17,505 nucleotides of DNA from Cyclostephanos tholiformis (GCA_036939975.1 JALLPB010001613.1:1-17505); one strand, 5' to 3'; positions 8,406-16,850 are shown, counted from the first letter of the stretch. Notes: a model not told the origin generated them from the sequence alone. Made by a program: numbers and translations.

Positions 8406-9600
8406 CTAGAAACTGGCGTCGAGAGCAAAGGATTGGTCCACACTATCTACGCCGACCCCAGATTTGAAGTATTCTCCGACCCGCTTTTCAAAGAAGTTCG
8501 TTTTGCCTTGGAGACTAATCGTCTCCATCCATTCGAACGGGTTGCCAACTCAGTAGTGACGGTCACATCCAAGACGAAGAAGAAGATGATCAGCACAGAA
8601 TTTGATGTAATCGCACATCATACTCGAGTTCATCCCGATCAGTTGACCGGTAGTGCATCGACAACGAATTCTGTTTCGATCGTGACTGAGCTGCATATGA
8701 TATCGGTGATGCGTGCAAGCGGAAGCTTGTTGACGAGCTTTGAGTATAAGAGGCATGCAAAGTCGCAATGCATCCCCTCGTCGCGGCTTATAAGTTCGTT
8801 ACTGAAACATAGCCCCGGCATCAGACCCCGCTTTTTAAGCCAAAAGATGGCACAGAAGGAGCCTGAAAAGAAGATTCCTTCGACCGCAGCGCATGCAATC
8901 ATGCGTTTGGCAAAGCTTGCCACAGCGGGATCGCACCATCAAAGCGCCCACTGTGCTTTCCATTGGACGCATGGTATTGTTTTGATTGCACGTAGGAGGT
9001 GGAGCTTCTTTGTAAGATCTTTGATGTATGTGTCAATAAGAAGCGAATATGTCTCGCTGTGGATATTTTCGACTGCAATTTGGAAGCCGTAAAAGCATTG
9101 TGCTTCCGGTGACGTGATTTCCGTGGCAAAGTTGCAGCTTAGGTTTTTGTTGACAATGCCGTCGGAGGCAACAAAGAAGGCAAGAACGTGCAAAATGAAG
9201 TGTTGTTCAGTCGATGACAATCGTTTCCAGTCCGATGTATTGGCCGATAAGTCGATTTCTTTGGCGGTCCAAAAGGAGGCTTCGGCTTTTTTGTACATTC
9301 TCCATATGTCGTCGTGCTGGATGGGGAAGAGGACAAAACGATGGGGGTTTGTCTGGAGGAGCGGTTCAGGNCAAAACGATGGGGGTTTGTCTGGAGGAGC
9401 GGTTCAGGCATAAGGTGTCCTCGTGCTTCGGCTTTTTTGTGATGTGATATCGTAGTCGATGGTGGAGGTTTGGCGGCCTTTCTCACGGTCGACGGCTGGG
9501 TGGTGGTATTACAGAATTCGTCCCAATCGTCACCGTTGTCACGAATGAAGTTCGTGATTTCGCGGAAGGCCTGGTATGTGACGACGTGCTCAAGGGGCAT
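8406..9600 (-). pseudogene. Ribonucleotide reductase small subunit (R2), interrupted
   Basis: R2 carries the di-iron centre and tyrosyl radical of class I ribonucleotide reductase, which makes dNTPs from NDPs with the large subunit R1. Blocks in order: start MPLEHVVTYQ (9600; leader aaaccatcaccATG); [30 protein letters not shown] (iron-ligand Asp); [20 protein letters not shown] (Glu and His ligands, radical Tyr); [12 protein letters not shown] (Glu); RDEGMHCDF (Glu, His); [26 protein letters not shown]; and the C-terminal FALDASF-TAG tail that docks on R1. Every ligand is kept, yet the frame is broken four times: a duplicated 37-mer around an N (9334-9408), TGA at 8939-8941 (WAL-stop-WCDP; Arg in relatives), a one-base loss near 8640 before LIGMN, and TGA at 8550-8552 before VGNPFEW. 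It is either a young pseudogene or a real gene in poor assembly. No intron boundaries fit the breaks. Confidence 0.92.
9334..9408. other. Assembly join: 37-bp exact duplication around a single N
   Basis: caaaacgatgggggtttgtc and the following 17 bases occur at 9334-9370 and identically at 9372-9408, with the window's only N at 9371. Counting one copy only, the R2 frame runs straight from NPHRF through [10 protein letters not shown] to MYKKAEASF. The pattern is that of two contig ends with an undetected overlap joined by a one-base gap, so this frameshift is very likely artificial. Confidence 0.9.
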
Positions 9601-9927
9601 GGTGATGGTTTGTGTGGGGGTGGTGGGGTGGAGGCGATGTTGCGATGGAGATGTGAGTTTTGTATTTGTGTTGTGTGTGTGTTGTTGTGTGTAGGGGTGG
9701 AGCAGGTTTTTGGTGATTTTGAGTGCTAACGGAGTATGAGGTCAGAAGGGGAAAGGGAAAGGAGAAAGGGCGTCCCCGGCTGTGCCAATTTCTTGTGTGT
9801 AGAAGATAGCATCCCCTTTTCTTGAGTCTGGCCTATGTCCGCTGATTCTTCATTTTTATGTGTGGGGAAGAAATTTGAAGGGGAGGGGGGGTGTGACAGA
9901 AAAGAATTTGCGCGCGCAGGAAAGATA
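9601..9927. promoter_or_regulatory. R2 5' leader and promoter region; LINE 3' flank
   Basis: On the minus strand the 150 bases before the R2 ATG are C/A-rich and G-poor, as in a 5' leader. Further upstream is a pyrimidine-rich segment and a gcgcgcgc run (about 9910-9918). The LINE coding remnant ends at 9928, so its 3' end must lie in or near here; there is no poly(A) or simple-repeat tail to fix it. Confidence 0.35.
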
Positions 9928-10587
9928 TTATGCGTAATCTTTGAGGTACTCGTGCGCATTGTTGAGGAGCTGAAAAAAGGCAGAAGCTTCAGATGCGTTC
10001 AGACCAGTGGTCGTGGGGATATTCTTGTCAGGAATAGTGGACTTTGACCTCCGTTTCGGATGCTCCCAGGCCAAGGCCGAGGATGGTGAGTGAGTGGAAC
10101 ATGCTTCTTCCAACCTGTGTGCAAAAATCTTCGTCGCCGAGCCATTGTTTTGGATCGTATGTCGTGGGGGGGGAGGAGTAAATTGCGGACTGTGGTGATG
10201 CGCGGAGGAATGATTTCGCGGCGACGGGGGAGGACAATGTTCCCCTCGGTCCCGCGTGTCGTTGTGATGCCCCCCTTGTCCGTCCGCATTGTCGTTCGTG
10301 TTGGTGGTGTTCTCACCATTACTGTTCGCGGAGGAGCGTCGTCCGTTGCGAGCGCGTCATGCCTGCCACAACGGTAACAGCCCCCATGAATCTGGTCATT
10401 CTGGCAGAGGCGTAGCAGGGTGGAGAAGACGATGCACGAGCTGGTTCCAGTAATCGACATCGTTTGCTTCATGAATCCAGTTGCGTAGAGATCCAAATTG
10501 GTCGATGTTGACTGTGTCGATATCTTTGAAGAGTAGGCATAAGTTATCCACCATGAAATTTTTTCCTGTTGTTTGCGGTCGTCCAAC
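9928..10587 (-). pseudogene. C-terminal part of the LINE protein with a broken J-domain-like tail
   Basis: Direct continuation of the LINE frame after the TGA at 10588: VGRPQTTGKNFMVDNL, GSLRNWIHEANDVDYW, LLHPATPLPE. TGA codons follow at 10396-10398 and 10357-10359. A low-complexity Asn/Arg/Pro linker runs into a C8 tract (10166-10173) where one base is missing relative to the frame. The next segment reads YDPKQWLGDEDFCTQVGR, SMFHSLTILGLGLGASETEV, KVHY; after a break near 10028 it resumes PDKNIPTTTGLNASEASAFF, QLLNNAHEYLKDYA and TAA. LG-GASE-EVK-Y, then PDK, then a helix with FF-LLNNA-YL is the layout of a DnaJ J-domain. About 23 bases carrying the middle and the His of HPD seem deleted. Confidence 0.78.
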
Positions 10588-13500
10588 TCATCTTTTATGA
10601 TCACAGCAAGCTGTGATCATGTTCCGCGATGGGCGATCAGGGGGGCCACGGATCATTTTTCCAACGAAATCCATTTGTCTGGCTGCAATCATATGTCGCA
10701 CGCACGGGATTGAGTAAAAAAGGTGGCGCAGTTTCTCATTATGGATTCTCTCTTCTTTTACTTTGCCTATCAAGATGTGGAGGATGCGTCGTATGCTTTG
10801 ATGGAGGAAGACCTCAAGTTGGTTGAGTTGGGTCTTTCGGAGAGACCACGTCTTGGCGCCCCATAGCAATAGATTCATTGGGATGGCTCGGAAAAGTAAG
10901 TATTTGTTGTAAACGTCCAAGTGGGGATTTCTCCATACCTCCTTTAGCGCGCCCATCGCCGCCGTGGCTGCTGCTATTCGTGCTGTAATATCATCATCGT
11001 CACGGAGGCTGTAATTGATGAGGGAGCCAAGATAGCAAAAGGTGCGTGTGAAGCTGACATAGCCGTCGGCAACCGGAATGGTCGCCATTTCGGGGAGTTT
11101 GTCGTAGGCGTTGTTGTCTCGATTTCGTTGTTTCCGATAGTCGTGCGGTTCATCAATGTGTGCTGTCGAAAGTGCCACATGTCCGTGTTGCGTTCTTCGA
11201 GCGTGGTGTGCAGGGCGTGATGTACTTGGGAGGGGCAGGAATAGAAGCGACTTGGGCAGGATGCGAATTCGGCTATCCGGAGATGCGTCAAGTGACAAGG
11301 TGACGAATTTCGTAGTGTGATTTGTGACTGTCCCATGTTTGTTGCCATGTCGTGGATGATGAGGGACAACTGCTACGCGACTTCCAATTGCAAAGTGTTC
11401 AGGTAACGTTGATGGTGTCAAGGTGTGCAATGGCACGGGGGGGCCGTCATGAGTGTCTAGTGGGACATGGATGCGTCGTGTATGATGGAACGCCCTTTGT
11501 ATCGTATGGGCTGCGGCGTGCTGGTGGTCAAGCCGCTGGAAGAACTGGGGGGGGGGAAAGAAAACACACTCAGTTTTCGACTCCGACGCGCCACGTCCAA
11601 TGTGCATTTCCAATCCAAATCGTGCGAAATGGCTATATATCAAATTCATTCCACGTTGCAGATCATCTCTCGTTCCGAAAGGGAAGGCGCCGTCGTCAAC
11701 ATATAGGCATTGGAGGATGCTATAAGCCGTGAGTTTGGCGGAGTGGAACATCGCTGGTGTGTGACTGCAAATGCGTCCTTCCGCGATGTGCTCATCTGTT
11801 GCTGTCAATACGCTAAGGACAGGGATGTCCATTGCTTTCCATACGATTTCTAGCGTTTCTGCGAATGCCGTCATGAGGAACAGGAATAGCACGGGTGCCA
11901 TGTTGTCACCTTGGCGGACTCCAACAGTTTGGGGGATCTCAGCGGTTTCCTGTTCAATTTTGAGAACGCATGTGTTGTTTTGGTATATCGTCTCGATTGC
12001 TTTGACAAACTTTGGCGGAGCTCCGTATTTCCGAAGGATGTCGATGAGTAGTGTGTGATTTGCCGTGTCGTATGCTTTCACCAGGTCGACAAACCCCACG
12101 TACGAAGCAAGGTCGTGGTTATGTCTTGCGTTGAGGAGGGCTTTTAAGGTAAAGAGGCCGTCGCGGCATCCGATTTCCGGGGTCCCGCCGAATTGGAACC
12201 GTGTCCCATGTTTGTCCAGTAATGTAAAAGCTCGACGTGTCATCACCGAAGAGAAAATTTTGCTGCAAATGTCCATTAGCATAATCCCGCGCCATTTGTT
12301 GGGGTCACTCAGGTCGCCTCGTTTTGGAACAGGGATGCATTGACTTCGGTGCCATCCGTCGTGATCGATCATCCCCTTGAAAAATTCACAGACATGTCGA
12401 TGGATCGTGCATCGTGAGATGTTGTCCATTGCTTTGTGTGCTTCAGGGGGGATGCCATTTAGCCCGGGCGATTTTCCCTTCTTGAGTTTGTTTATGGCAT
12501 GGTTGACTTCCGCAAAGGTGATTGGTTTGTCAAGGGGTATCATGTGTGGCTTTTGATCGAGGAGGTTGAGGACAGTGTGGTCAACGGGACGGTGGTTATT
12601 TAGGACTTTGTGGAAATGTGTGCTGAATACCGGCATGTTCTCTTTCGCATTCAATGCAAGATCGCCATTCTCGAGCCGCATTGCCATGGTAATGGTCAAA
12701 GTGTGATGGGCAGTTTCGCCACCGGTGAGTATCCGTATGTGTTCCCACGCTGTTCGTGGATCCATGTTCATCTGATGGATCTTTTCACATAATCCTTTGT
12801 ACCACCGAGCCTTTGCCAACTCGACAAGGTCATGATTTTGCTTGTTTAATAGTTTGAGTTGAACTTTGGCGCGAGATATTTTGTCGGGGCTAAGGCCAAT
12901 TCGATCGTGAAGGCAATGTCGTAGATGGTTCTTTTCTTGGATTGCTGGGGCAAGGATATGCTCGCTTGCTGCGTACCACCCCGTACAACTTCGATTAACA
13001 GTCATGGCGGAGGCTTCGCCGGCACGTATAACCGCGTCACAGAAGCTGTCGTATGACATGTCTCGTGAGGTGAGTTGCATGAGGTATTTGTTATACATTG
13101 CACGATGTGTCTCCTCTTCGCATATGATTCTCCAATCTATGTTACCGCAATTCAGGGATGGTTTTGCTTTGAATTTGATGGATGTGAGATTGAGGGCAAG
13201 GGCGGTGGCATGATGGTCACTATCAAGACCATTGAGAGTGGTGTAGCAGTTGCGCGTCCATTTGTGTAGTGCCGTAGAGCATACGAGGAGGTCGAGCATG
13301 TGGCTGTCAGCGATTCCCGTGTGTGTGGGGCGATTGCTTGTCCAAGTTCCATGTCCGGGGCCGCCATTTTTTGGTTCAAAAAAGGTGTTCATGACTTGCA
13401 AACGGTGGCCAAGGTAGACATGCAATAGACTTTTGCCTTTTAAGTTACGTCCGGAGAGGCCGTGTGGACTGAGCACTGATTGGAATTCCGCGGAAGCTAC

Positions 13501-13986
13501 GCCATCGAGTTTCCCAATGTTCGAAAATGCTGGGTACTGTAAGAGCTGGGGGTGAGCTTTGGCGGCATTGCCATCGTAGGGAGCGGCGATGATTGGGACC
13601 AGAGCCAGATGCATAACGCCGTTGACGCGTCGCGAAGTGAGTATTGCATTTCGAACTAAGTTCAGACCGCATCGGCGGAATTGTTTGTGCACCATAGAGT
13701 AGTACGGGGCAAGCAAGCCCCGTAGATCGTGGGCTAGCCGCAGGGCATATCCAAGAGGGTGTGCCATCATCGGGAGATGGGTTGGGAGCCAATGTGCTAC
13801 TGGGGGGGTTCCGTCGGCCGAGAGGGACAAGAGATGGGGGGGTGTTCTGATTCCTACGTTGATCGTCCGTAAAAAAACAGCAATGCGCCTTTTTTGTGGA
13901 GGGAAAAAAAAGGTAGACCATGACGATTCTGCCATGGTATGGGGGTGCCAAGATCGGCACGACGCCGATGATGACGGCGGTTCCAA
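10588..13986 (-). CDS. LINE polyprotein body: endonuclease remnant + reverse transcriptase
   Basis: 1132 codons, open throughout. Residues about 150-260 resemble the second half of an AP-type endonuclease: GRNLKGKSLL, NTFFEPKNGGPGHGTWTS, SHMLDLLV, and the SDH motif near 256-258. The first half, including the expected GDFN-type motif, is not recognisable. The reverse transcriptase spans about 470-790: ITFAEVNHAINKLKKGKSPG, FVDLVKAYD (catalytic Asp, about 630), GVRQGDNMAP (about 690) and YVDD (762-765). Residues about 860-910 (FAIGSRVAVV, GNKHGTVTNHTTKFVTL) look like a KOW/SH3-type RNA-binding motif. From about 980 the LINE C-terminal block follows (FCYLGSLI, LLFRAIPMNLLLWGAKTWSL, LEVFLHQSIRRIL). 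The stop at 10588-10590 is premature: the same frame continues VGRPQTTGKNFMVDNL. The start is nominal. Confidence 0.85.
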   Translation of the reverse strand: MEPPSSSASCRSWHPHTMAESSWSTFFFPPQKRRIAVFLRTINVGIRTPPHLLSLSADGTPPVAHWLPTHLPMMAHPLGYALRLAHDLRGLLAPYYSMVHKQFRRCGLNLVRNAILTSRRVNGVMHLALVPIIAAPYDGNAAKAHPQLLQYPAFSNIGKLDGVASAEFQSVLSPHGLSGRNLKGKSLLHVYLGHRLQVMNTFFEPKNGGPGHGTWTSNRPTHTGIADSHMLDLLVCSTALHKWTRNCYTTLNGLDSDHHATALALNLTSIKFKAKPSLNCGNIDWRIICEEETHRAMYNKYLMQLTSRDMSYDSFCDAVIRAGEASAMTVNRSCTGWYAASEHILAPAIQEKNHLRHCLHDRIGLSPDKISRAKVQLKLLNKQNHDLVELAKARWYKGLCEKIHQMNMDPRTAWEHIRILTGGETAHHTLTITMAMRLENGDLALNAKENMPVFSTHFHKVLNNHRPVDHTVLNLLDQKPHMIPLDKPITFAEVNHAINKLKKGKSPGLNGIPPEAHKAMDNISRCTIHRHVCEFFKGMIDHDGWHRSQCIPVPKRGDLSDPNKWRGIMLMDICSKIFSSVMTRRAFTLLDKHGTRFQFGGTPEIGCRDGLFTLKALLNARHNHDLASYVGFVDLVKAYDTANHTLLIDILRKYGAPPKFVKAIETIYQNNTCVLKIEQETAEIPQTVGVRQGDNMAPVLFLFLMTAFAETLEIVWKAMDIPVLSVLTATDEHIAEGRICSHTPAMFHSAKLTAYSILQCLYVDDGAFPFGTRDDLQRGMNLIYSHFARFGLEMHIGRGASESKTECVFFPPPQFFQRLDHQHAAAHTIQRAFHHTRRIHVPLDTHDGPPVPLHTLTPSTLPEHFAIGSRVAVVPHHPRHGNKHGTVTNHTTKFVTLSLDASPDSRIRILPKSLLFLPLPSTSRPAHHARRTQHGHVALSTAHIDEPHDYRKQRNRDNNAYDKLPEMATIPVADGYVSFTRTFCYLGSLINYSLRDDDDITARIAAATAAMGALKEVWRNPHLDVYNKYLLFRAIPMNLLLWGAKTWSLRKTQLNQLEVFLHQSIRRILHILIGKVKEERIHNEKLRHLFYSIPCVRHMIAARQMDFVGKMIRGPPDRPSRNMITACCDHKR
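10597..10620. repeat. Perfect hairpin, 10-bp arms, 4-base loop
   Basis: atgatcacag (10597-10606), loop caag, ctgtgatcat (10611-10620). It lies inside the LINE coding sequence 7 bases from the premature TGA. The encoded residues (MITACCDH) look conserved in related LINE proteins as I remember them, so the symmetry may be incidental. Confidence 0.7.
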
Positions 13987-14109
13987 GTAGGTGTGACCTT
14001 ATTAAATTAAAATCGTTGTATCGTGGATCAGTCCTGACTCTCCAGCGTGGGCGGATCGTTGCGAACTATAACCCACTACTGATGTGTTGGATGTAGTAGT
14101 AACTACTAT
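13987..14109. other. LINE 5' flank
   Basis: Short sequence between the first LINE Met and the gag fragment. It may contain the LINE 5' leader or the missing first half of its endonuclease region; no motif was recognised. Confidence 0.3.
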
Positions 14110-14636
14110 CTAATATACTTCGAGGTCATTCTTGAGGGCTGGGGAACATTGGTGATAGATGATCACATAGGCTTTTGCCATATTCTTGTCATATTTATCT
14201 AGACGGTTGGACGCTTTGGTGAATTTCCGCTTCCATTGAAATATGTCATCATCACTTGGGGGGATTTTTATTGTCGGATCAGTCGGGTCCTGCGTCGGTT
14301 TGGGGTGTTGAGGATATCGATGACAGTCGCTATCATGTTGTGAACTGCTTTGGATACATCTTTGCCCAATTCGAGCTGTAGATGATTGGCAATATTTTTG
14401 AGGGATTTATTGAACATTGCCGCATCGTGTTGGCCGGTGTTATCAAAGATATTGTCTGTGATCTCCTTCGTCTTGCACTTGAATAAGCCTCCGTTCTGAT
14501 GCCCTTCTTGCCAACGGTGACGGTTATGCTCATTATTGTTATTGTCCCCTCCCCCTTGTTGTTGGTCGGGGGGAGATTTTACATCTTTATCGTCAATTGC
14601 CATCATTCGGTCGAAATTGTGACAATGATGACGCAA
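14110..14636 (-). pseudogene. copia-type retrotransposon gag fragment, frameshifted
   Basis: The first frame (14636-14268) has a Gln/Gly/Asn-rich start, then GLFKCKTKEITDNIFDNTGQ and MFNKSLKNIANHL. The F-K-x-K-x-EI...FD opening and 'Phe-x-x-(S/T)-L-K' helix match the gag domain of diatom-type copia elements as I remember it. The reading continues in another frame from about 14305: DPTDPTIKIPPSDDDIFQWK, RKFTKASNRLDKYDKNMAKA, YVIIYHQCSPALKNDLE, then TAG at 14110-14112. One frameshift near DILNTP separates the two. No protease, integrase or reverse transcriptase follows, so this is a truncated remnant; the LINE lies immediately downstream. Confidence 0.65.
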
Positions 14637-14696
14637 TCCAGTACTGTGTCAGAATCGGATCATTTGTTTGTTTGTTATGAAATGGTTGGGGGCTTG

Positions 14697-14783
14697 TAAT
14701 ATTAATGTTATGTTGAGGCTACGTTGAAATGTGATATTAATGGAGCCAACTTGACATTGGAAGTTGAGATAACATTAATATTA
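14697..14783. repeat. 15-bp perfect inverted repeat upstream of the gag fragment
   Basis: taatattaatgttat (14697-14711) and its exact complement ataacattaatatta (14769-14783), 57 bases apart. Its position just upstream of the gag start could place it at an LTR end or leader, but I could not find a second LTR copy. Confidence 0.75.
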
Positions 14784-15180
14784 TGAGCCGCAGCTCTCTA
14801 CTCTGCCATGGCTAAGATCCCGGAAGGATTTGGATGTGCTAATGAGAGGCTGGTCTGAGCACCACGTGGTAACATCTCACCATGTAAGGGATGAGATGTT
14901 TTTAAGGCGGGCTGCAAGATGATAGTTTTCTTGTCCCTTCAGATGGTACTTTGATTCCTATCTCATGGTTGGAGAGTACTTTAGTACTCAGAGACTCTGT
15001 GTCAACAAAAACGACAGGAAACAGTCTACCCCACGGGTTCCGCCTCGGTGGCATCACATCATCATCGCCCCCCCTCCATTGCAGCCAAAGTTTGGCTGAT
15101 TGTTGGTGTCCACCTGCTCTAAGGATGTGTGTGTAGGATAGTTTTTTAGGGTTTGTGCGTGTTAAGTACTCTAACAAAAG
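14784..15180. other. Gene-free stretch with small palindromes
   Basis: Contains accacgtggt (14861-14870, perfect palindrome with a CACGTG core), a 9-bp hairpin aacatctca/tgagatgtt (14871-14879 and 14892-14900) and a 7-bp hairpin gagtact/agtactc (14974-14989). Open frames on both strands are short and unrecognised. It could be LTR or leader sequence of the gag remnant. Confidence 0.4.
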
Positions 15181-15274
15181 TCTATTGCTCTATCCGATTT
15201 GGGTCTATTGGAGACCTTGAACAGACAAGTCTATCCGAGGTCTCCGAAAGACCCGAATCAGATAGAACAATAGA
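15181..15274. repeat. Fold-back inverted repeat, 37-bp arms, 20-base loop
   Basis: Arms 15181-15217 (tctattgctctatccgattt onward) and 15238-15274 pair at about 32 of 37 positions. A perfect 12-base palindrome, agggttaaccct, follows at 15279-15290. Such structures are typical of fold-back elements or MITE remnants. Confidence 0.75.
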
Positions 15275-15735
15275 AAATAGGGTTAACCCTTAAATTTTTC
15301 AATTTTCTCCGATTTCTATAGCTCTTTTGCTCCATCGGGACAAATAATATAATCACTTGAATAGAGCAACAGGGGGAAAAAACGAGAAAGCGGCGGGAAG
15401 TTTTGCTATTGCTCTATCCATGGATCGGAATAATCCCAGCCTAAAACCACACTAATAAAATATGTTGGTTACCACACCAGGGGTCGTGTGCACGGTGAAT
15501 TTGCCTTCAATTTGGGGATGGTAAATTGAGCCAAATGAACAGCAAAGTTACTTAGGTCATCACCTTTCTGCACTATCCTCTCTAGTAGAAGTTGGGGCAT
15601 AAGAGATGCATAAAGTACAGAAAGCGCCGTCTAATTTATTTGGAATTTTTTTGGGGGGGGTTGTACTATCTATGCGTAGGAATTAAAATTCCTTTTCTGC
15701 ATTATTTTTTTGTACTGCTCTTTCGTAGGCTTTTG
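15275..15735. other. Gene-free stretch with scattered copies of the fold-back motif
   Basis: The core tattgctctatcc of the fold-back recurs forward at about 15407 and, inverted, as gaatagagcaac near 15359. A 16-base palindrome, aggaattaaaattcct, lies at 15678-15693. No coding signal. Confidence 0.45.
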
Positions 15736-15776
15736 AATTTGTGATTTGGGGCGCAGGGTGCGCCAAATCACAAATT
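15736..15776. repeat. Strong hairpin just upstream of the pogo-like gene
   Basis: aatttgtgatttggggcgc (15736-15754) pairs with gcgccaaatcacaaatt (15760-15776), 17 paired bases with a two-base bulge and a 5-base loop. It lies 40 bases before the transposase ATG and could be a promoter-proximal or subterminal element. Confidence 0.8.
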
Positions 15777-15816
15777 TGTAGAAAATAACTCTTCGGCTTC
15801 TCTCTCGCCTCTCCCA

Positions 15817-16850
15817 ATGCCTTGCTCCATCCTTCTCCGTCCGCCTGGGGGGGCCTCGGGCAAGGTCCGTAAGTGGTATCCTCTCATCCAGAAGATAATG
15901 CTTCTGGAGGAGAGCAACCGCTTGCAGAGAGAGTGTAATCTCTCCATCCGCCGAGCCGCTCAGGTTCTCGTTTTATGCTTTCAACATCTTGCCCGGTGGC
16001 ACAGGGAAGTTCCCCAGATCCAAGCTGCCATCGCGGCGGAGCGGCGCATCAAGGAGAAGAAGGCTCTTCTCAATGGCCCTGCTAGTCAGCTGGGTTCCAT
16101 TGATATGGAGCTCCTCCAGTTCATGTTCATGAAGCGCGAGCAAGGCATTAACGTGAGGCACATGTTGGTTGCCTTCAGGGCATCGACCCTTCTCCAGTAT
16201 ACGTTTGGACCGAAGTCCTTCAACGCCAAGTTATTGGCAGTCAGTCACTTTATGTGCAAGCATAAATACGTATATCGCTGTGCAACAAATGAATCAACTT
16301 GCTTGCTTGCCAAGGTGGGTGAGGAGGCAAAGGCCTTCGTCTCCTTGACTCATACCAATGCCACATGATGGCATTGGTCGTGTCAAGGATTGAGGTGATG
16401 GGTGTCCTCCTGATCCACATCCCTGGTGGCTGCACGGGCTTGATGCAGCCGCTTGACATCGGCATCAACTGATCGTTTGAAGCATGCTGCCGGAGGATGT
16501 GGGAGGAGTGGCTCACCAACCTCCTCAACACGATGGACGAGGTGCATGATGCGACACACAAGGAGGTTGGCGAGTGGGTGGCGGCTGTTTTTTGGGAGTT
16601 GGTGGGTTTGCGTATTTTGCAAAACATGTGGAGGAAGATGGGTTTTGATTGGTTCCCCGGTGTGGCGGACCCGGATGACAATCTTGCAACCAATGGTGAT
16701 GAATGCAACAATGGCGACAACAATGGCAATGGTGACAACGATGGTGGAGAGGATGACGGGTTCGACAACTCGCTGTTTGACAGCGAGGAGGAGGAGGAGG
16801 AGGAGAGTGGGGATGTCAAGAACAGCAAGGACAAGGGCAATGGCGACTGA
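15817..16850 (+). pseudogene. pogo/Tigger-like (CENP-B/DDE_1-type) transposase with internal deletion
   Basis: The N-terminal frame (15817-16346) holds a psq-type helix-turn-helix (EESNRLQRECNLSIRRAAQV, about residues 30-60) and a CENP-B-type DNA-binding block (LLNGPASQLGSIDMELLQF, MKREQGINV, CKHKYVYRCATNES). The reading then jumps frame at about 16345 to LDSYQCHMMALVVSRIE (second catalytic Asp), HIPGGCTGLMQPLDIGIN (third Asp) and RRMWEEWLTNLL, ending in an acidic tail with a run of Glu and TGA at 16848-16850. Family members have some 130-150 residues between these parts, including the first catalytic Asp (DQTP-type motif); that block is gone here. An in-frame TGA at 16470-16472 follows GIN. 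The gene cannot make active transposase, though the DNA-binding half could still be made. Confidence 0.82.
16354..16378. repeat. 10-bp hairpin at the transposase deletion junction
   Basis: accaatgcca (16354-16363), loop catga, tggcattggt (16369-16378). It starts within ten bases of the point where the N-terminal and C-terminal transposase frames meet. Confidence 0.7.

Larger units (their letters stand above)
9928..13986 (-). mobile_element. LINE (non-LTR retrotransposon) with KOW-like and J-domain-like segments
   Basis: One minus-strand coding unit runs from about 13986 to TAA at 9928. Domain order is apurinic-endonuclease-type remnant, reverse transcriptase, KOW-like segment, LINE C-terminal region, then a J-domain-like tail. 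Such elements copy their RNA at a nicked target site. No target duplication or poly(A) tail was found, so the outer limits are those of the coding sequence only. The body is open for 1132 codons but the C-terminal 660 bases carry three TGAs, one C-tract indel and one deletion. Confidence 0.85.

Noticed and set aside
8403..9092. + strand frame of 229 codons
   Set aside because: Entirely antisense to the R2 blocks, which have clear family motifs.
8406..9600. Introns explaining the R2 interruptions
   Set aside because: The protein blocks on each side of the stops abut with no spare sequence, so single-base changes fit and introns do not.
9905..9920. E2F-type site (tttgcgcgcgc) in the R2 promoter
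   Set aside because: E2F control of RNR genes is known in plants and animals, but this string does not match TTTSSCGC or TTTSGCGC exactly and lies beside the LINE end.
10090..10377. + strand frame of 95 codons and other long + frames across 9.8-13.8 kb
   Set aside because: They are opposite-strand shadows of the LINE coding sequence.
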